This document shows positions 35,201 to 45,060 of a stretch of 64,000 nt of DNA, one piece after another. The stretch's first letter is position 1; each line of letters starts with the position of its first letter. The notes beneath the pieces were generated by a model. That model was not told where the DNA came from, did not search any database, and saw only the letters and a list, made by a program, of their open reading frames with translations. The stretch lies in assembly GCA_009760855.2 (NCBI GenBank), contig WPIO01000003.1:2221001-2285000 (forward strand). Reading direction: 5' to 3'. Position numbers and translations under genes: made by a program. This DNA is from Cristatella mucedo. Its lineage: Eukaryota > Bryozoa > Phylactolaemata > Cristatellidae.

Positions 35201-37519
35201 CTCTCAAGTAGCAAGTCGAAGGCTCACCGTTAGCCGGCCAACCGCTGCCATCCCTCAGTGGCTTCTCGTTCCCGTGAGAGTGTTGTCTAGATAGGCTTCC
35301 ATCTTGTCTGTCAGTAAAAGGTCTTCGGGTTGCGACTACTTGTTCAGGGACCCTAGGTGGCGTTGGTTGGGCTTGAACTCCTCCTGGCGTACATACGTTA
35401 CCAGCAGGTTAAATCGCACGCAGCCTTCATGCATCTCAAGAAGTTGAGCGATCTTTCCATTTCAAATTTTTTGTTTGTAAAATGCTATCAACATGCCCTT
35501 GTTGAAGACATAGTTCTCCATTGCCTACGGAATAGTAAAGCAGTGCTAGCAACTGTTGAGATGGCCGGATGAGGAATTGACGAGGGGCAGGCATATCGTG
35601 GGAACCCCCTCCCACTATCTCACGCACATAGCATGTTCACGATTACGTCCTAAGGTATTATTCTAAAAATCTGAGCAGGTTTTAAAATGACGGTTATTTA
35701 GTCCTAAACAAATCGATGTTGTAGCATTTCTGCTAGCTTGGTTCTATTATAGCCCAGCTGGTCCATAATCATATAATGTGGAGATAGTTTTCATTGCTAG
35801 GTTCTCACTTCATGAGCCGCTAGGCCACTCGTAGCTGCAAAGGACTCAGAAATGTGCCTTTTTCTTTGAGCCTCAATATCCACGAACTGTAGATTACACG
35901 TCACTTTCTATGCTGTGCACACTTGCTTGCCTTTGTTTTCTGATCACCAGACCATTTCACTAACCTTTCGGAACAAGCCTTTGCCAGTCCTATCTACATG
36001 TCGACTTTTTACGGACCCTTGGTTTACAACACGTGTTGTGTTTCTAAGATTTAGCTTATTGTAATTCCGTTTATTCAGGAATCCCCGTCTGTACCCATAA
36101 TCATCTGTAACTGGTGCAAAACTCAGTGGCTCGTCTGGCATCAAGCATAGCTGCCACATCAGACCACTCCTGTCTGAGCTTCACTGGATCTCTATCAAAC
36201 ATCGAATCTATTTCAAGATTCTCAGTCTGGCTTACAGGTCACTTCATTCGCTTGGGTCAGCCTAGCTATCCTACTACCGTGCTCACATACCAGCCTCTCC
36301 TCAGCATTTTGTCATCTCGTCGACCTGCCCTCTACATTGAAATCTTTTGGTAATAAGCTCATATACGCCAAAAGTGTGGCACTCGCTTTCGGCCACGATC
36401 ATTATTGGCAACGACATTGCGTTTTTTTTAAGTTTGAGCTAAAGACACATCTTTTCCGGTCAGCTTTTCTTTCGCTTCAGTGAACTTGCGTTTTTAGTTA
36501 AGTTGTGTGGTGGATGCCTACTTGTGCATGATTCAGTGCATGTTGCTTGCCAGTGGTCTCACTAACTGGTTTCAATGAGTTTCTTTACGTTTTCTTTTGC
36601 ATGCTTGTCTAAGCAGAAAGACGTGGATGGCACTAGCCCTTGGTTATTGATTCTCCCCTCTCGAGTTATATAGCAGCTGAATAGAGATTAAGCTCCCTTA
36701 GGGTGCTGTGAACGACATGTTGTTATTATTATTATTATTGTAAAATCTAAATTATAGGTTTATGGGTCCATAGCAAAGTGGTTAGGACACAAGTTCGTCG
36801 AAGACTCTTCCAAACCAATACCTAAAGTACTAGCACACTTGAGTGGCTCCAACATTTCAGTCTGCTCCTTACTAACTCACCATGTTGCTCCGAAATCATC
36901 CAATTGTGCCCATGGTTTGGATCAAGGTTGACGTTCACGTGGCCTTGCTATAAGTTGTGCAAGTAACTCCGGCCAGTTCGAAAGCTGAATAGAACGTGTG
37001 ATTGCTTAGTTGTTATCGTATACCGACTCTTCATCTCTCTTTCTTCCATCGTCTCATCTCATTTCACTTCGCTCTCTCTTCCCCACTCTCTCCCCGTGGT
37101 CTCTCTTTTATTTTTCGTGCCCTCTTTCTTCCTCTTTGTCATCTGCCTTTCTCTTCTCTGTCTTTCTCTCGAGTATGTCATCATCTACCACGACCATAAG
37201 CCCCCAGTTGCAAAATAAGCTCTTTCGTCCGTTAGATTGCATTACCCAAATGCATCTGTTCACTTCTGCATGAATGTCAAATAATTTTTTTACAGGTCTT
37301 TCATGCACTTCCTTACTGGCGTGTGTGCAATAGTTGGTGGAGTGTTTACTGGTAAGTGTTGCCACCTTGATATGTCTGCTGATTTGCCATTAAGTCATGC
37401 ATAACTTCTTGATACATTGATGGTTACTCTTTACTGCAGTTGCCGGCCTGATAGATGCACTCATCTACCATTCGTCACGAGCGATCCAGAAGAAAATTGA
37501 GCTTGGAAAAGTCAGCTAA
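10158..37519 (+). CDS. ERGIC3: ERGIC3 orthologue, ER-Golgi intermediate compartment protein 3 (11 exons, 388 aa)
   Basis: Spliced CDS. Exons: 10158-10254, 12292-12450, 14596-14712, 17656-17758, 23683-23906, 24408-24439, 24594-24690, 30749-30813, 33317-33453, 37296-37351, 37440-37519, total 1167 nt including TAA. Phases match at every junction and the length is close to the roughly 383 aa of vertebrate ERGIC3. Family hallmarks in order: N-terminal [15 protein letters not shown] (13-27), membrane segment about 33-49, [13 protein letters not shown] (87-99), paired-cysteine motifs CESCYGAE (147-154) and CCNSCEDV (160-167), [50 protein letters not shown], second membrane segment about 349-372, C-terminal [11 protein letters not shown]. 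The family consists of two-pass membrane proteins with a large lumenal domain that cycle between ER and Golgi as cargo receptors with ERGIC2. The start ATG matches the family N-terminus. Intron 4 uses a GC donor. Introns are loaded with LINEs. Exon edges were read by eye, without transcript support. Confidence 0.95.
10660..11295 (-). mobile_element. CR1-like LINE 3' fragment in ERGIC3 intron 1
   Basis: 3' hairpin at about 10693-10745, followed on the minus strand by the C-terminal domain ([35 protein letters not shown]). The 5' end is truncated at about 11295. Frames are shifted. Confidence 0.85.
11296..12291. other. Rest of ERGIC3 intron 1
   Basis: No repeat family or exon recognised. A minus-strand frame at 11633-11875 contains [18 protein letters not shown], which has a protein-like look but no identifiable family. 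The segment ends in the acceptor TTTCTTTGCAG. Confidence 0.4.
12975..13760 (-). mobile_element. Old LINE fragment, RT N-terminal part
   Basis: By nucleotide alignment it follows the RT and pre-RT region of the intact copies: about 13050-13140 corresponds to the NHSTES segment, 13290-13420 to the [14 protein letters not shown] segment, and 13600-13700 to the INHLLNRSQ segment. Heavily decayed. It contains the uninterrupted site CAGTCTAGAGGGCTAG matching the hAT insertion target at 51137. Confidence 0.75.
13761..13985. other. Intronic sequence between LINE fragments
   Basis: No feature recognised. Confidence 0.3.
13986..14225 (-). mobile_element. LINE 3' UTR fragment
   Basis: AATAACAATAATAACAAT tail, the CACCTTCAGAAAACGTAATCTC hairpin and the GGTTAGTGGCAGTATGCAG UTR segment found in other copies. 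Confidence 0.75.
14713..17189. other. ERGIC3 intron 3, first 2.5 kb
   Basis: No LINE, SINE or exon recognised. This is the longest repeat-poor stretch in the gene, and the short frames in it look like chance. Confidence 0.4.
17190..17247. repeat. (GT)n microsatellite
   Basis: Uninterrupted GT dinucleotides in ERGIC3 intron 3. Confidence 0.97.
18263..21905 (-). mobile_element. Near-full-length CR1-like LINE, interrupted by a SINE
   Basis: Minus strand in element order: a 5' UTR starting near ACAGCTGAGACCTGTTTAAA (21905, same start as the copy at 30157); an endonuclease-like region at about 21060-21460 that keeps YRPQ (the other copy has YRPP); a pre-RT region (20130-20870); RT pieces (18650-19960); a C-terminal domain; and the 3' hairpin at about 18290-18330. 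Many frameshifts and stops. A type A SINE sits at 19944-20110 within the RT part. It lies antisense in ERGIC3 intron 4. Confidence 0.85.
19944..20110 (+). mobile_element. Type A SINE (tRNA-derived) inside LINE
   Basis: tRNA-like head with a box A-like segment (TGATGGCACACTAGGTAAAG) and box B GGTTCGATTCC. Next comes the type A body CACTGCAAGCGGTGGTGATA, and it ends CTATACAAAAAAAGGCTGTTTAATCAG. LINE sequence resumes on both sides, so the SINE is younger than the LINE copy. Confidence 0.85.
22030..22105 (+). mobile_element. SINE/LINE 3' tail fragment
   Basis: AAGTGCCTAGAAAAAGATTC plus AGTTCTCTTGAGGCACTATG, the standard terminal hairpin, directly upstream of the next LINE. Confidence 0.6.
22112..23346 (+). 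mobile_element. CR1-like LINE, 5'-truncated, sense to ERGIC3
   Basis: Starts within the RT at [20 protein letters not shown], with [10 protein letters not shown] single frame is kept through [20 protein letters not shown] and [20 protein letters not shown] to a stop at about 22670. The C-terminal [15 protein letters not shown] is in a shifted frame. It ends with the 3' hairpin (AAAGCGCC to GGGCGCTTT) and (ATT)n at 23327-23346. One of the few sense-oriented LINEs in the gene and one of the least decayed. Confidence 0.92.
24974..25763 (-). mobile_element. CR1-like LINE 3' fragment
   Basis: (AAT)n at 24976-25003, then the 3' hairpin, UTR and C-terminal domain on the minus strand ([35 protein letters not shown]). 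It lies in ERGIC3 intron 7, 280 bases after exon 7. 5'-truncated at about 25763. Confidence 0.9.
25764..26644. other. ERGIC3 intron 7 spacer
   Basis: No recognised feature apart from a short (TTA)n patch near 26006-26030. Confidence 0.35.
26645..30157 (-). mobile_element. Near-full-length CR1-like LINE (best copy)
   Basis: Minus strand: a 5' UTR (30157 to about 29860); an AP-type endonuclease domain (29854-29150; [48 protein letters not shown]); a pre-RT region; RT ([54 protein letters not shown]); a C-terminal domain ([21 protein letters not shown]); and the 3' hairpin at about 26683-26730. Broken by several frameshifts. A single long ORF of EN-RT type is expected in the ancestor; a separate ORF1 was not seen in the 3.5 kb. 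It lies in ERGIC3 intron 7, antisense. Confidence 0.92.
30171..30320 (+). mobile_element. Type B SINE
   Basis: tRNA-like head: GTTTGGTCCAGCGGTTAAGG (box A region), then GGTCGTGGGCTAGAGTCCCG (box B region). The tail GAAGCGCCTGAATAGAGTTT plus AAGTTCTCTTGGGGCGCTAT is the LINE hairpin. It abuts the 5' end of the LINE at 30157. Confidence 0.8.
30321..30748. other. End of ERGIC3 intron 7
   Basis: No recognised feature before the acceptor TCTTTTAG at 30748. Confidence 0.35.
31550..31850. mobile_element. Two SINE/LINE tail fragments in opposite orientation
   Basis: 31550-31640 (minus) has TATAGGACCTTAAGAGAACT and a GGGTTTGAGCCCGTGACC box B-like part of a type B SINE. 31770-31835 (plus) has CCTAGAAAGAGATTGAGTTC and a (TTA) tail. 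Confidence 0.55.
31930..32145 (-). mobile_element. LINE 3' UTR fragment
   Basis: GATAAAGAAACCCCAGATAA hairpin relic, then the CATGCTTGATAAACA-like and GGTTAGTGGCAGCATGCAG UTR blocks. Confidence 0.75.
32531..32692 (-). mobile_element. Type A SINE in ERGIC3 intron 8
   Basis: Reverse complement shows a CGTGATAGCTCAGGAGGTAA box A-like segment, GTGAATTCGAATCC as box B, and an end in GGCTGTTAAATCAGC. Confidence 0.75.
32693..33316. other. End of ERGIC3 intron 8
   Basis: No recognised repeat or exon before the acceptor TTATTTCAG at 33316. Confidence 0.35.
33690..33800 (-). mobile_element. SINE/LINE-tail element fragment
   Basis: GTAGCGCCCTAGGAGAACTT and GGTCTCCCTGTAGGCGCTTT, the hairpin motif read on the minus strand, followed by a weak tRNA-like head. 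Confidence 0.5.
34418..34580 (+). mobile_element. Type A SINE in ERGIC3 intron 9
   Basis: TGAGCCGTGATAGCCCAAGA head, GGGCTCGAATC box B, TGCAAGCGATGCTGAT body, end GGCTGTTAAATCAGCTAA. Confidence 0.8.
34581..36104. other. ERGIC3 intron 9, unassigned
   Basis: No recognised feature in about 1.5 kb. Confidence 0.35.
36105..36745 (+). mobile_element. Old LINE C-terminal fragment, sense to ERGIC3
   Basis: Plus-strand sequence follows [12 protein letters not shown]..., [21 protein letters not shown] and [11 protein letters not shown] of the LINE C-terminal domain with many indels. It ends in the AGATTAAGCTCCCTTAGGGT hairpin and (TTA)n at 36720-36738. Confidence 0.75.
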
Positions 37520-39735
37520 AAGTCAGCCCACGAATAGGCGAGTCTTTAGTGATGTTGACTCTGCAGACTATATAGGATTACATATAGAAATGGTATTCAT
37601 AGTCGTAGCATTGGGGCTTTGCTAATGTTGTGCCAGATTTAGTGGCCCATAAAAAACTACAGCGGTATGTTACAATCTATCCACGTATGTAAATTCTTAT
37701 CTTCTTGCATACTCAATGCCAGTTCACATCAAGAGTCAATACTCCGAAGCTTTATCACGCGAAACAATTGAGAAGCACAGCTGAATTATGTCAATCGATG
37801 GAATAAGTACGAAATTGGCAGCAGTGAAGAACTGCTCGAGGGGAAGTTTGGGAGTCGGCTGCAGGGGAAACGGTGGCATTGCTTACGAATTGGATTGCGG
37901 TGGGCTCTCAGCTTTCTAGGACCACTGGAGAAAATGCATCTGTCACCGGAAATCTTAAAACTGAAGGAACTTACAATTGTCGCAATCTGTCAGCAGAAAT
38001 CTTAAAACTGAAGGAAGTTATAATTGTTCCAATATCTTGAGAGTGCCGGGGGAGGCAAGGAGGTTGGTGCTGTTGCAGCAGTGTGCCTAGACTACTAAAG
38101 GCTTTTTCTCATGCAAGTTTTTGTTGGCAAAAGAGAATTGCGATCGGGTGCTGCACCGATTTTATAGCAATTGTAGGTGGCTACATTTCCGGGACTTAAC
38201 GATCAATATAGCTGCTATATTGTGTGTTGTCGAGGCTTGACAACAATTCTAAAAGCATAACCGTTAAAAAGGATGACATTTGTGTAGACTAGACAGAACC
38301 AGTAACTAGTAGGACCCATGGCTCCCCCTAAGGGTTAGTAAGTAGTCCCTAACCCTGGGGCGAGAAAGCAAATATAGCTGGCCATAGAAGCAGTTTTCTA
38401 ACTAAATCAGTAAAAAGTTTAGTAACTCGTCAAAGAGAAACAACCATATTGCAAGCAATATACGATTGGCTTACTTCAGCACTTATGATTAGAATCCCCA
38501 GGTCCATTATTTGCGGCCTTTGCCATGGTCAGTGACAGTGTCAGTTTTACAGCTTAAGCGTGGGCCGATGTCAGCTGGGCGTGACAAATGATAAAACACT
38601 TATCTACCTCTGCAGATGTTAGGGTTGATGTGAGCCATTTATGGTTCGGTGGGCAGTACAGTGTAGATGGCATCAAAGGCCACTGCCTCCTTATTCGGAG
38701 CTTGTGCCTGGAAAATTTAATCACTACACCAGTTTGGGTTCTCCGAGTCTTTATAGCTGGCTATTAATAATAATAATTATTATAGTAATAATATTAATAA
38801 TGCATTTGCTTAACACACTCAGAGAACTTTTTGTGCACTTGGTCATAGAACTTTGTTATGGAATTAGGGTAGTATTCATCGCAGGCTTATCCCCCAGTTC
38901 ACGCATAAATCTAGATTAATCACGAACACAAATGATGCTTGCATTTATTTGTTTGTTTTGTCGGTCTTATACAGCAACCTGTTCATGATGGTTGTCGATG
39001 CACGAATCATCGCTGTACCTCAGGGCTGATGGCCATGGTTGGCGCTCAGCTGGACGACGTAACCCGTCACTGCTGATTCACCGTGGAGGCTGTGGCTATC
39101 GCTTTGGTGACATCATCTAAGGGGATCTAAGTGGTTTTCTGGCTAAGGAGGACTCAAACAACGATTAGCTGTTCAAGTGCTGTTGTTGCACACCGCATTT
39201 GTGACAGGCTTTTACCGAAGCAATTATTTGTTGCTAGGTATCGTTGATCGTGGTCGCTCAGCCTGCCTGATTGTGCTGAACGACAGTGTAAGTGGCACAT
39301 GCCGTTCTGTGGCTGCACTTGGTATTTCATTTTAGAATAAAGATAATTTATTCTACCCTATAATGTTTGTAGAGCTTCTCCATTGCTTGCTACTCAATTG
39401 AGGGTCAATTGAGCAGGTAAACGGATGCTTGCAAAAGGCCAGGCTATTGCTGCATTTTCTTAATGAGCCCAGCTTTTGCTCCTGAGCTGAGTTCAACAGG
39501 CACCTTTCTGTATCATTTCAGTAATGTGCAGTCCAGTATTTAGGTGGATCAGAACTAAGTGTCAACAATAGCAAGTACTTCCACTTCCCTCGTGGGAGTG
39601 GTACAGTTTGTAATATACCAATAAAGAACTTATAGGGCACCCAAAGAGTACCAAATCGCATACGAGGCTGTTTACATATGCTGAAATAGAAACAATGGCA
39701 ATAGGCTAGTTACAATTCGCTGGCTTTTAATAGTA
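37520..39735. other. ERGIC3 3' flank
   Basis: Probable 3' UTR of unknown length. The first AATAAA noticed lies at about 39337. A short two-copy direct repeat (unit about 47 bp, GAAATCTTAAAACTGAAGGA) is at 37945-38035, and a decayed LINE tail (AATAATAATTATTATAG) is at about 38763-38835. Confidence 0.4.
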
Positions 39736-39739
39736 ATAC

Positions 39740-41285
39740 ACGTGTATGCGAATAATACACGTGACCCTTATAAAACTTTATCACTTTCTAGGCACTTTAC
39801 TTATGCTGTAAAGTAAGCATGATTTAATAGTTAGTGATGGCTTGCTCAATGTCAACCAGCATAACGTGGTTAGAGGTGACATGCACAGGGTCAGCATGCA
39901 ATGTATGGTTAGTGGCAGCATGCACAGTGTCAGCACGCAAAGCACGAACCACATGGACCCACTAAAGGCTGTGATAAATAGATGTAGTTTTTAGCTTATT
40001 TAGAAACTTGCACAGTTTCAAAACATTGGCACACAAAGGAAAGTTCACTCGGACGAAGCACAGACTTATGGAACCGGTAGGTTATTAGCTTCTTATAAGT
40101 ATCATTAAATCAGTTTATGAAGTGATGTCAGTCAGCAATGAGTTACAGATTAGAAACTTGTGGTCAGGCGATCAAACAACCTTACTCTATACTACGGCAG
40201 AGGAGCATGCACGGCTGTCGCCACGCAACGACTTTCGGAGCTCATCCTCCAAGCAATATGAAGTCAAGGGCACTGCCAAACCAACGGAATTCAGAAGAGC
40301 AGGTGATGCAACGGCAAGCCTCGTGAAAAGGTATATGAGATCGGGAGGCCTTCGACAGAGTTGAGGGCCCTTAAATTGAGCGACACAAATCTTGACGAGT
40401 CGATGCGCTTCTTGATGCTCAGCTAGTGCAGATTGGTTGAGAAAGTGCTGCGTTGCAGTTGCAGTCTTCACTCCTTACAAGCCGAGCTGCGGAGCTTGTC
40501 GCCAACTGTACGAGCGCTATTGCTCAGGCAGTGAGATCTACAAGCGGTGAGTTATGCACGCACTAGTCGGGATAACGCAAACGGGTGGATTCGTTTGGCT
40601 GTAGTGTCCTAATCTGAGCAAGCTCGAATTTTTGTGATATTACCGAGGTGAAAGTAGGCAGATTTGAACTGTGAAGCTGATAAGGTAATCTAGTGAAAAG
40701 CAATATTCGTAGAGGACAGCCGGAATCTGTAATCAGTGGCTACAAATCAAAGACTAGTGCTACGTGCTTTACGCGACGTGCCAGATGAGGACAATCTAAG
40801 GACGTCGGCTTATTGTATGCGGTGCCCCCGCCCCCGATGTGTTAAGAGTAGTGGCCGATGTTGGAACTGGACCGGGGGCGACTGTTCCTTCTGCTCCCTT
40901 AGGCTCTGCCATTGGGCCAGTCGGCGACTATAAATTAAGAAACAAAGTGGACCCAGGACGGATCCTTGATTCGTGCGATTCTTCAAGGGCTCGCCGGATT
41001 GCCTTTGGCCATTGGCGTCTCTCTCAACATTATCCCGCCGAGATAGAAACGCAAAGCATTATAGCTCAGCGTTCGTGACGCTAGGCGAGACGACAAGCGC
41101 TCACGAACGATTTAGCGATCGACGGTACCAAAAGCTGCCGAAAGGTCACGTAAAGCTAGCCGAGAGACTCTACCTGAGTCAGCATTCCGAGAAGGTCGTT
41201 ATACAATCGCTGCCGTGATGCCTCGGCGGTGTAATTTGCTCTAAAACCTGACTGGAGGCTGTTAGTCAAGTATTACTGAACTCAT
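39740..41285 (-). mobile_element. Old, diverged LINE copy (3' UTR to RT)
   Basis: The UTR blocks (GGTTAGAGGTGACATGCACA) are at 39868-39960. The C-terminal domain is eroded. The RT FDTVDH region is recognisable at 41115-41160 from CGGTACCAAAAGCTGCCGAA, and the NHS/TES region at 41210-41260. Diverged well beyond the other copies. Confidence 0.7.
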
Positions 41286-41849
41286 TCTAGCACTTCTCTT
41301 TCTATCACTTTGATTTTTATCTATTATTATTATTTATTATTGTTATCTATCACCTTTGAAGTTCTCCAGGTATAGAGTACACTTTTTATGAGTGACCCGC
41401 CAATAAATCACTTCTTTCAAAGTTGCTGAGAGGTCCCGAGGCCAAGGTCGGCGCCGTAACAATAGCACGCACGACAAAAGCGCAATATGCTAGCAACCTC
41501 CACAGATGCGTGGACAACAAAAGCGCGCAGCTATTATAACAATTGTTTAAGTATATTATTAATTGATTTAAGCGGCTTTTTATCATCCAAATCAATTAAT
41601 ATGAAATAAAAATATTACTTTACACAACTTGCGTGAAAGTAATCATAGTTCGTCCACTTTCGTCATGCATGAATAATGCAAACTCCGAATGCTGCAAATA
41701 TCAAGTCAGATTTTGAGTAAGCCAGTCAGAAGGCCTGTTCAACCATCTTTTTCTGAGCGCAGCTAGTAGGATGCTTGTTTGATCTTGGACTTAATCTTTT
41801 GCGCAGGGTTTATTCAAGACTTTGGTCTTACAACAGAATACCTTGGCAA
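41286..41849. other. Unassigned spacer
   Basis: Short ATT-rich patch at 41318-41345; otherwise nothing recognised. Confidence 0.35.
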
Positions 41850-43240
41850 GAGCAATATGTGAATGCACGTCAAAATAGCTTTAGCTCCAAGCTTCGTTTC
41901 TGTATGGGATGTTCCTGCTAATTTTAACAAATTGGCTGATGCTTGCCCTCCTTTAATGGCACCATTGATGGGCTATTTGAAGTCACAGCATAAGAAAGCC
42001 AGGCGCTATGCCATGAAACTCGGTGGATAAACCCAGAAAACTGTTTTCTATAAAACGGAATGAAAACCGTAGCTGTGCGACACCTACTGCGGAAATTTCA
42101 GGTGTACTAAATAAATTTCAGCTTGATTATGTAGGGAGGCTGGCTGGCCCGGGCCATTTGAGGCAATTGCATGACAACACAAGCAGCAAAATCGCATGAA
42201 ATTTGGAGGGTTAACCTAGAATACGGTTCTTAGTAATATGAAGTTAAAACCACAGTTGAGCGAAGTGATTTTTGAAGTGGCAGCTTTATTGCCGTTCTAA
42301 TGATTTGGAAAGCCTTTGGGCCGGGCCATCGGAGGCCATAGCATGAGAACGCGAAAGCGCAATCACACGACAGCCGGTAGGTAAAACGGAACATTGTTTC
42401 CATAAAGTGCCGTGCCAAAAGGTTTTGTACCGCCGCACCAGCGAAGACACATTAATACCTTGGCTCTTCCGCAAGTATATATTCTGTCCTCACGACGACT
42501 CACAATGCGGCAGCATGCAGCACGACAAAAACATCCGGCTGGCAGTGGCCCTAGTGGATGCAATTCACTTCTCCAGTGCCAAACTACATGTACAATCAAA
42601 ACTTCACTTGCAAAACGCTCATTGTGGAGATGGCTGCTGTATCGCATTCGATTATTTAGGGCTGCCTCCTGGAGACTGGAGGTCCTATCAGGAAAACCTA
42701 AATGCTAATCGCATAAAAACTGGTGGGTAAACGTGGAACGCTGTTGTCTATATTTTTGGAATCAAAACTGCAGTTGTGCAAGGCTTTTTGTATAAATGCG
42801 AGCTTTATTGCGATTCAATGTTTCTGGCTGCCATTGGGGCAGGAGCAATGGAGGCAAGAGCAAGGGAACGTGCGCAAGGACAATCGCATGAAATTTGATA
42901 GGTAAACGTAAACGTGACATAGCGTTCTCCATAAATTCGACTCAAAACCGTGGTTTCGTGACCTTAATGTTGATACTGGCAGCATTATCGCCGTTCGACT
43001 GTGTAGGTAGGCTTGCTGACACGAGCCATTCGAGGTCATAGCATGAGAACGCACCAGCAAAATTTCCTAATATTATTTAGTGGCCACACCAGTAATACCG
43101 TTCTGTATAATTAGGAATCAGAACCGCATTTTTCTGACGTTTATTGTGGAAGTGGCAGCTGTGTCGGAGTGTATCGCAGTTATATGTGGGACTCGAATTT
43201 TTTCGCTCGTGTCATCAGCAACCTACTACGGAACAGTCCA
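41850..43240. repeat. Satellite-like tandem array, about 7 units of about 175 bp
   Basis: The unit marker GGTAAACGTGGAAC...CTATAAA.TGAATCAAAACCG recurs at about 42026, 42208, 42373, 42722, 42896 and 43076, with a poorly matching unit near 42548. Spacings are about 182, 165, 2x175, 174 and 180. Inside each unit: GTGGCAGCTTTATTGCCGTTC, GGGAGGCTGGCTGGCCCGGG, CATAGCATGAGAACGC and AATCGCATGAAATTTG. Copies are diverged from each other. Confidence 0.8.
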
Positions 43241-43778
43241 AGTGAGAGTTGCCTTCAACGAATTGCAAAAGTCCTGTACATCTAAGCAAAGAATAGGCTA
43301 AAATCAATTAGCTATATTAAATATTTCTATGTAAAGATATACTTTCAATATTTATTAGAATGCTGACGCAAATTATTATGTGATGTGAGTTATGCTACGT
43401 CTTTATCTTCTCTAATAAAATGTTCGAATTTTATGGCGAACTTTTGTCCTGTGCGCATCTGTCGTTTCGCGCTTTGATTAGCGGGTCATTTTCCGGCACG
43501 CTTTTGTCTGGTTAGCATTAAAACCGTCTTGGTCTGATGCCGATGTAGCCAGTTTCATAGATTTCCTGGATGTCTAGAATCGGAAGCTTAGAAAAGATGC
43601 GGCTTGTTTCTTCACGCGAAAACTGCAGTCCTGCCAGTTGGACCCAAAACAATTAAGATAGAAAATAATTTTCTCGACTGCTCTGGGCGGTCTCGCTACC
43701 CGCATAGTAGCTGTTAGGCCGACAAGAGTTTACAGGCTGCTGAAATTGTGCGCTTCGCTGTCGCTGTTTGGGTGACCG
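43241..43778. other. Unassigned spacer
   Basis: No feature recognised. Confidence 0.35.
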
Positions 43779-43837
43779 TGAGCGTGCAGCTCAAGACGTA
43801 CAACTACCGTCGACGAACGTCTTGAGCTGCACGCTCA
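43779..43837. repeat. Perfect 21-bp inverted repeat (hairpin)
   Basis: Arms 43779-43799 and 43817-43837 are perfect reverse complements around a 17-nt loop. The right arm begins ACGTCTTGAGCTGCACGCTC. It sits just upstream of the LINE fragment at 43850. Confidence 0.9.
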
Positions 43838-43849
43838 ATTGGCGTACGC

Positions 43850-44545
43850 AGGGTGTTCAGTTACCCGAGGGCATCCTCAGTGCTTGCTGGCCTACCGGCG
43901 TGTGCGATCAGACGCTTACGGTGGGTGCAAAGCTCTGCAGCTAGGCTTGTATGTCGTGAGCGTCGAAGTTGCCACATCACACCACTTCTCGCCGACCGGC
44001 ACTGGCTGCCAGTCAAGCAACAGATTGACTTCAAGGTTTTGTCGCTCACTTTTAGGTCCCTTCATTCTTTGGCTCAAGCCTATCTCTCAGATATACTCCC
44101 CCACCAGGCCAAGCATCGTACCACCGGCTTTTCGGAATCCAGCAGTTTACCAATATCTCGTACAAACCTCAAATCTTTTAGAGACCGTGCATTCAGTTCG
44201 TATGCTTCCAAAGCCTGGAACTCCCTCCCGACTTGCGGCAGAACATGCCCTGACTTGACCACATTTAAAAAGAACTTAAAAACACACCTATTCAGGGCAG
44301 CATTTAGTGGGTCCCTGTGATTCGTCTTTCATGTGCTTATGCGTGCTGACACTGTGCATGCTGCCACTACCCACATTTGCATGCTGACCCTGTGCATGTC
44401 ACCCCTAACCATGTTATTCGTGTTGTTTATCAAGCATGATATTACTCAGCATTCAATCGCGTTTCCCTTTGCGGCAAATATAAAGTGCCTAGAAAGAGAT
44501 TGAGTTCTCTGAGGGCGCTTCATCAAGTGCATTATTGTTATTACT
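43850..44545 (+). mobile_element. CR1-like LINE 3' fragment
   Basis: Plus-strand C-terminal domain in a single open frame to a stop at about 44320: [71 protein letters not shown]. Then the 3' UTR, the hairpin and a short ATTATTGTTATTA tail. The frame is intact over about 155 codons, so it is relatively young. Confidence 0.92.
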
Positions 44546-44608
44546 AAAGTCAGTCAGTAATATAAGTCAATCAGGCAGTCAATGGACAGTAATTTGTATA
44601 CATTATGT

Positions 44609-44716
44609 ATTTCATTTGTAGAGCGCGTTAAGAGAGCTTAATCTCTATTCAGGAGCTTAAGGTATGCTACAGGGCACGATCCCATGACCTCAGCCGTCAA
44701 ATGCAATAACCTTACA
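44609..44716 (-). mobile_element. Type B SINE fragment
   Basis: GTAGAGCGCGTTAAGAGAGC hairpin region, then the GGGCACGATCCCATGACCTC box B-like region on the minus strand. Confidence 0.6.
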
Positions 44717-44935
44717 GTGGACGTCAGAGGCGAGCATTTAAAGCACTGGGTCAAAACAGGTCACATATTGAGATGCAATATCCTTTACAGAATGCAATCT
44801 ATGTATAGGGCTTGCACTTGTTCAAGTCTTTATATTTCCTGCATGATTATTTACGGTTTATGTTACTGTTTAATGTTTGTGTTTGTGCGCGTGCATGTTA
44901 GAACACACGCGATTGTGTGTGCATACGTATATGTG

Positions 44936-45005
44936 TATGTGTGTGTGTGCATACGTTTATGTGTATGTGTGTGTGTGCGTGTGTATGTGTGTGTGTGTAT
45001 GTGTA

Positions 45006-45059
<54 letters not shown>

Positions 45060-45060
45060 T
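44936..45060. repeat. (GT)n/(GTAT)n microsatellite
   Basis: GT-rich dinucleotide array with interspersed GTAT. The long frames across it are artefacts. Confidence 0.95.

Noticed and set aside
36765-36840. tRNA-like segment (CATAGCAAAGTGGTTAGGAC)
   Set aside because: Box A-like only; no convincing box B and no matching copy in the window.
41850-43240. CRISPR-like array
   Set aside because: Units are about 175 bp and repeat along their whole length with no unique spacers; the genome is eukaryotic.
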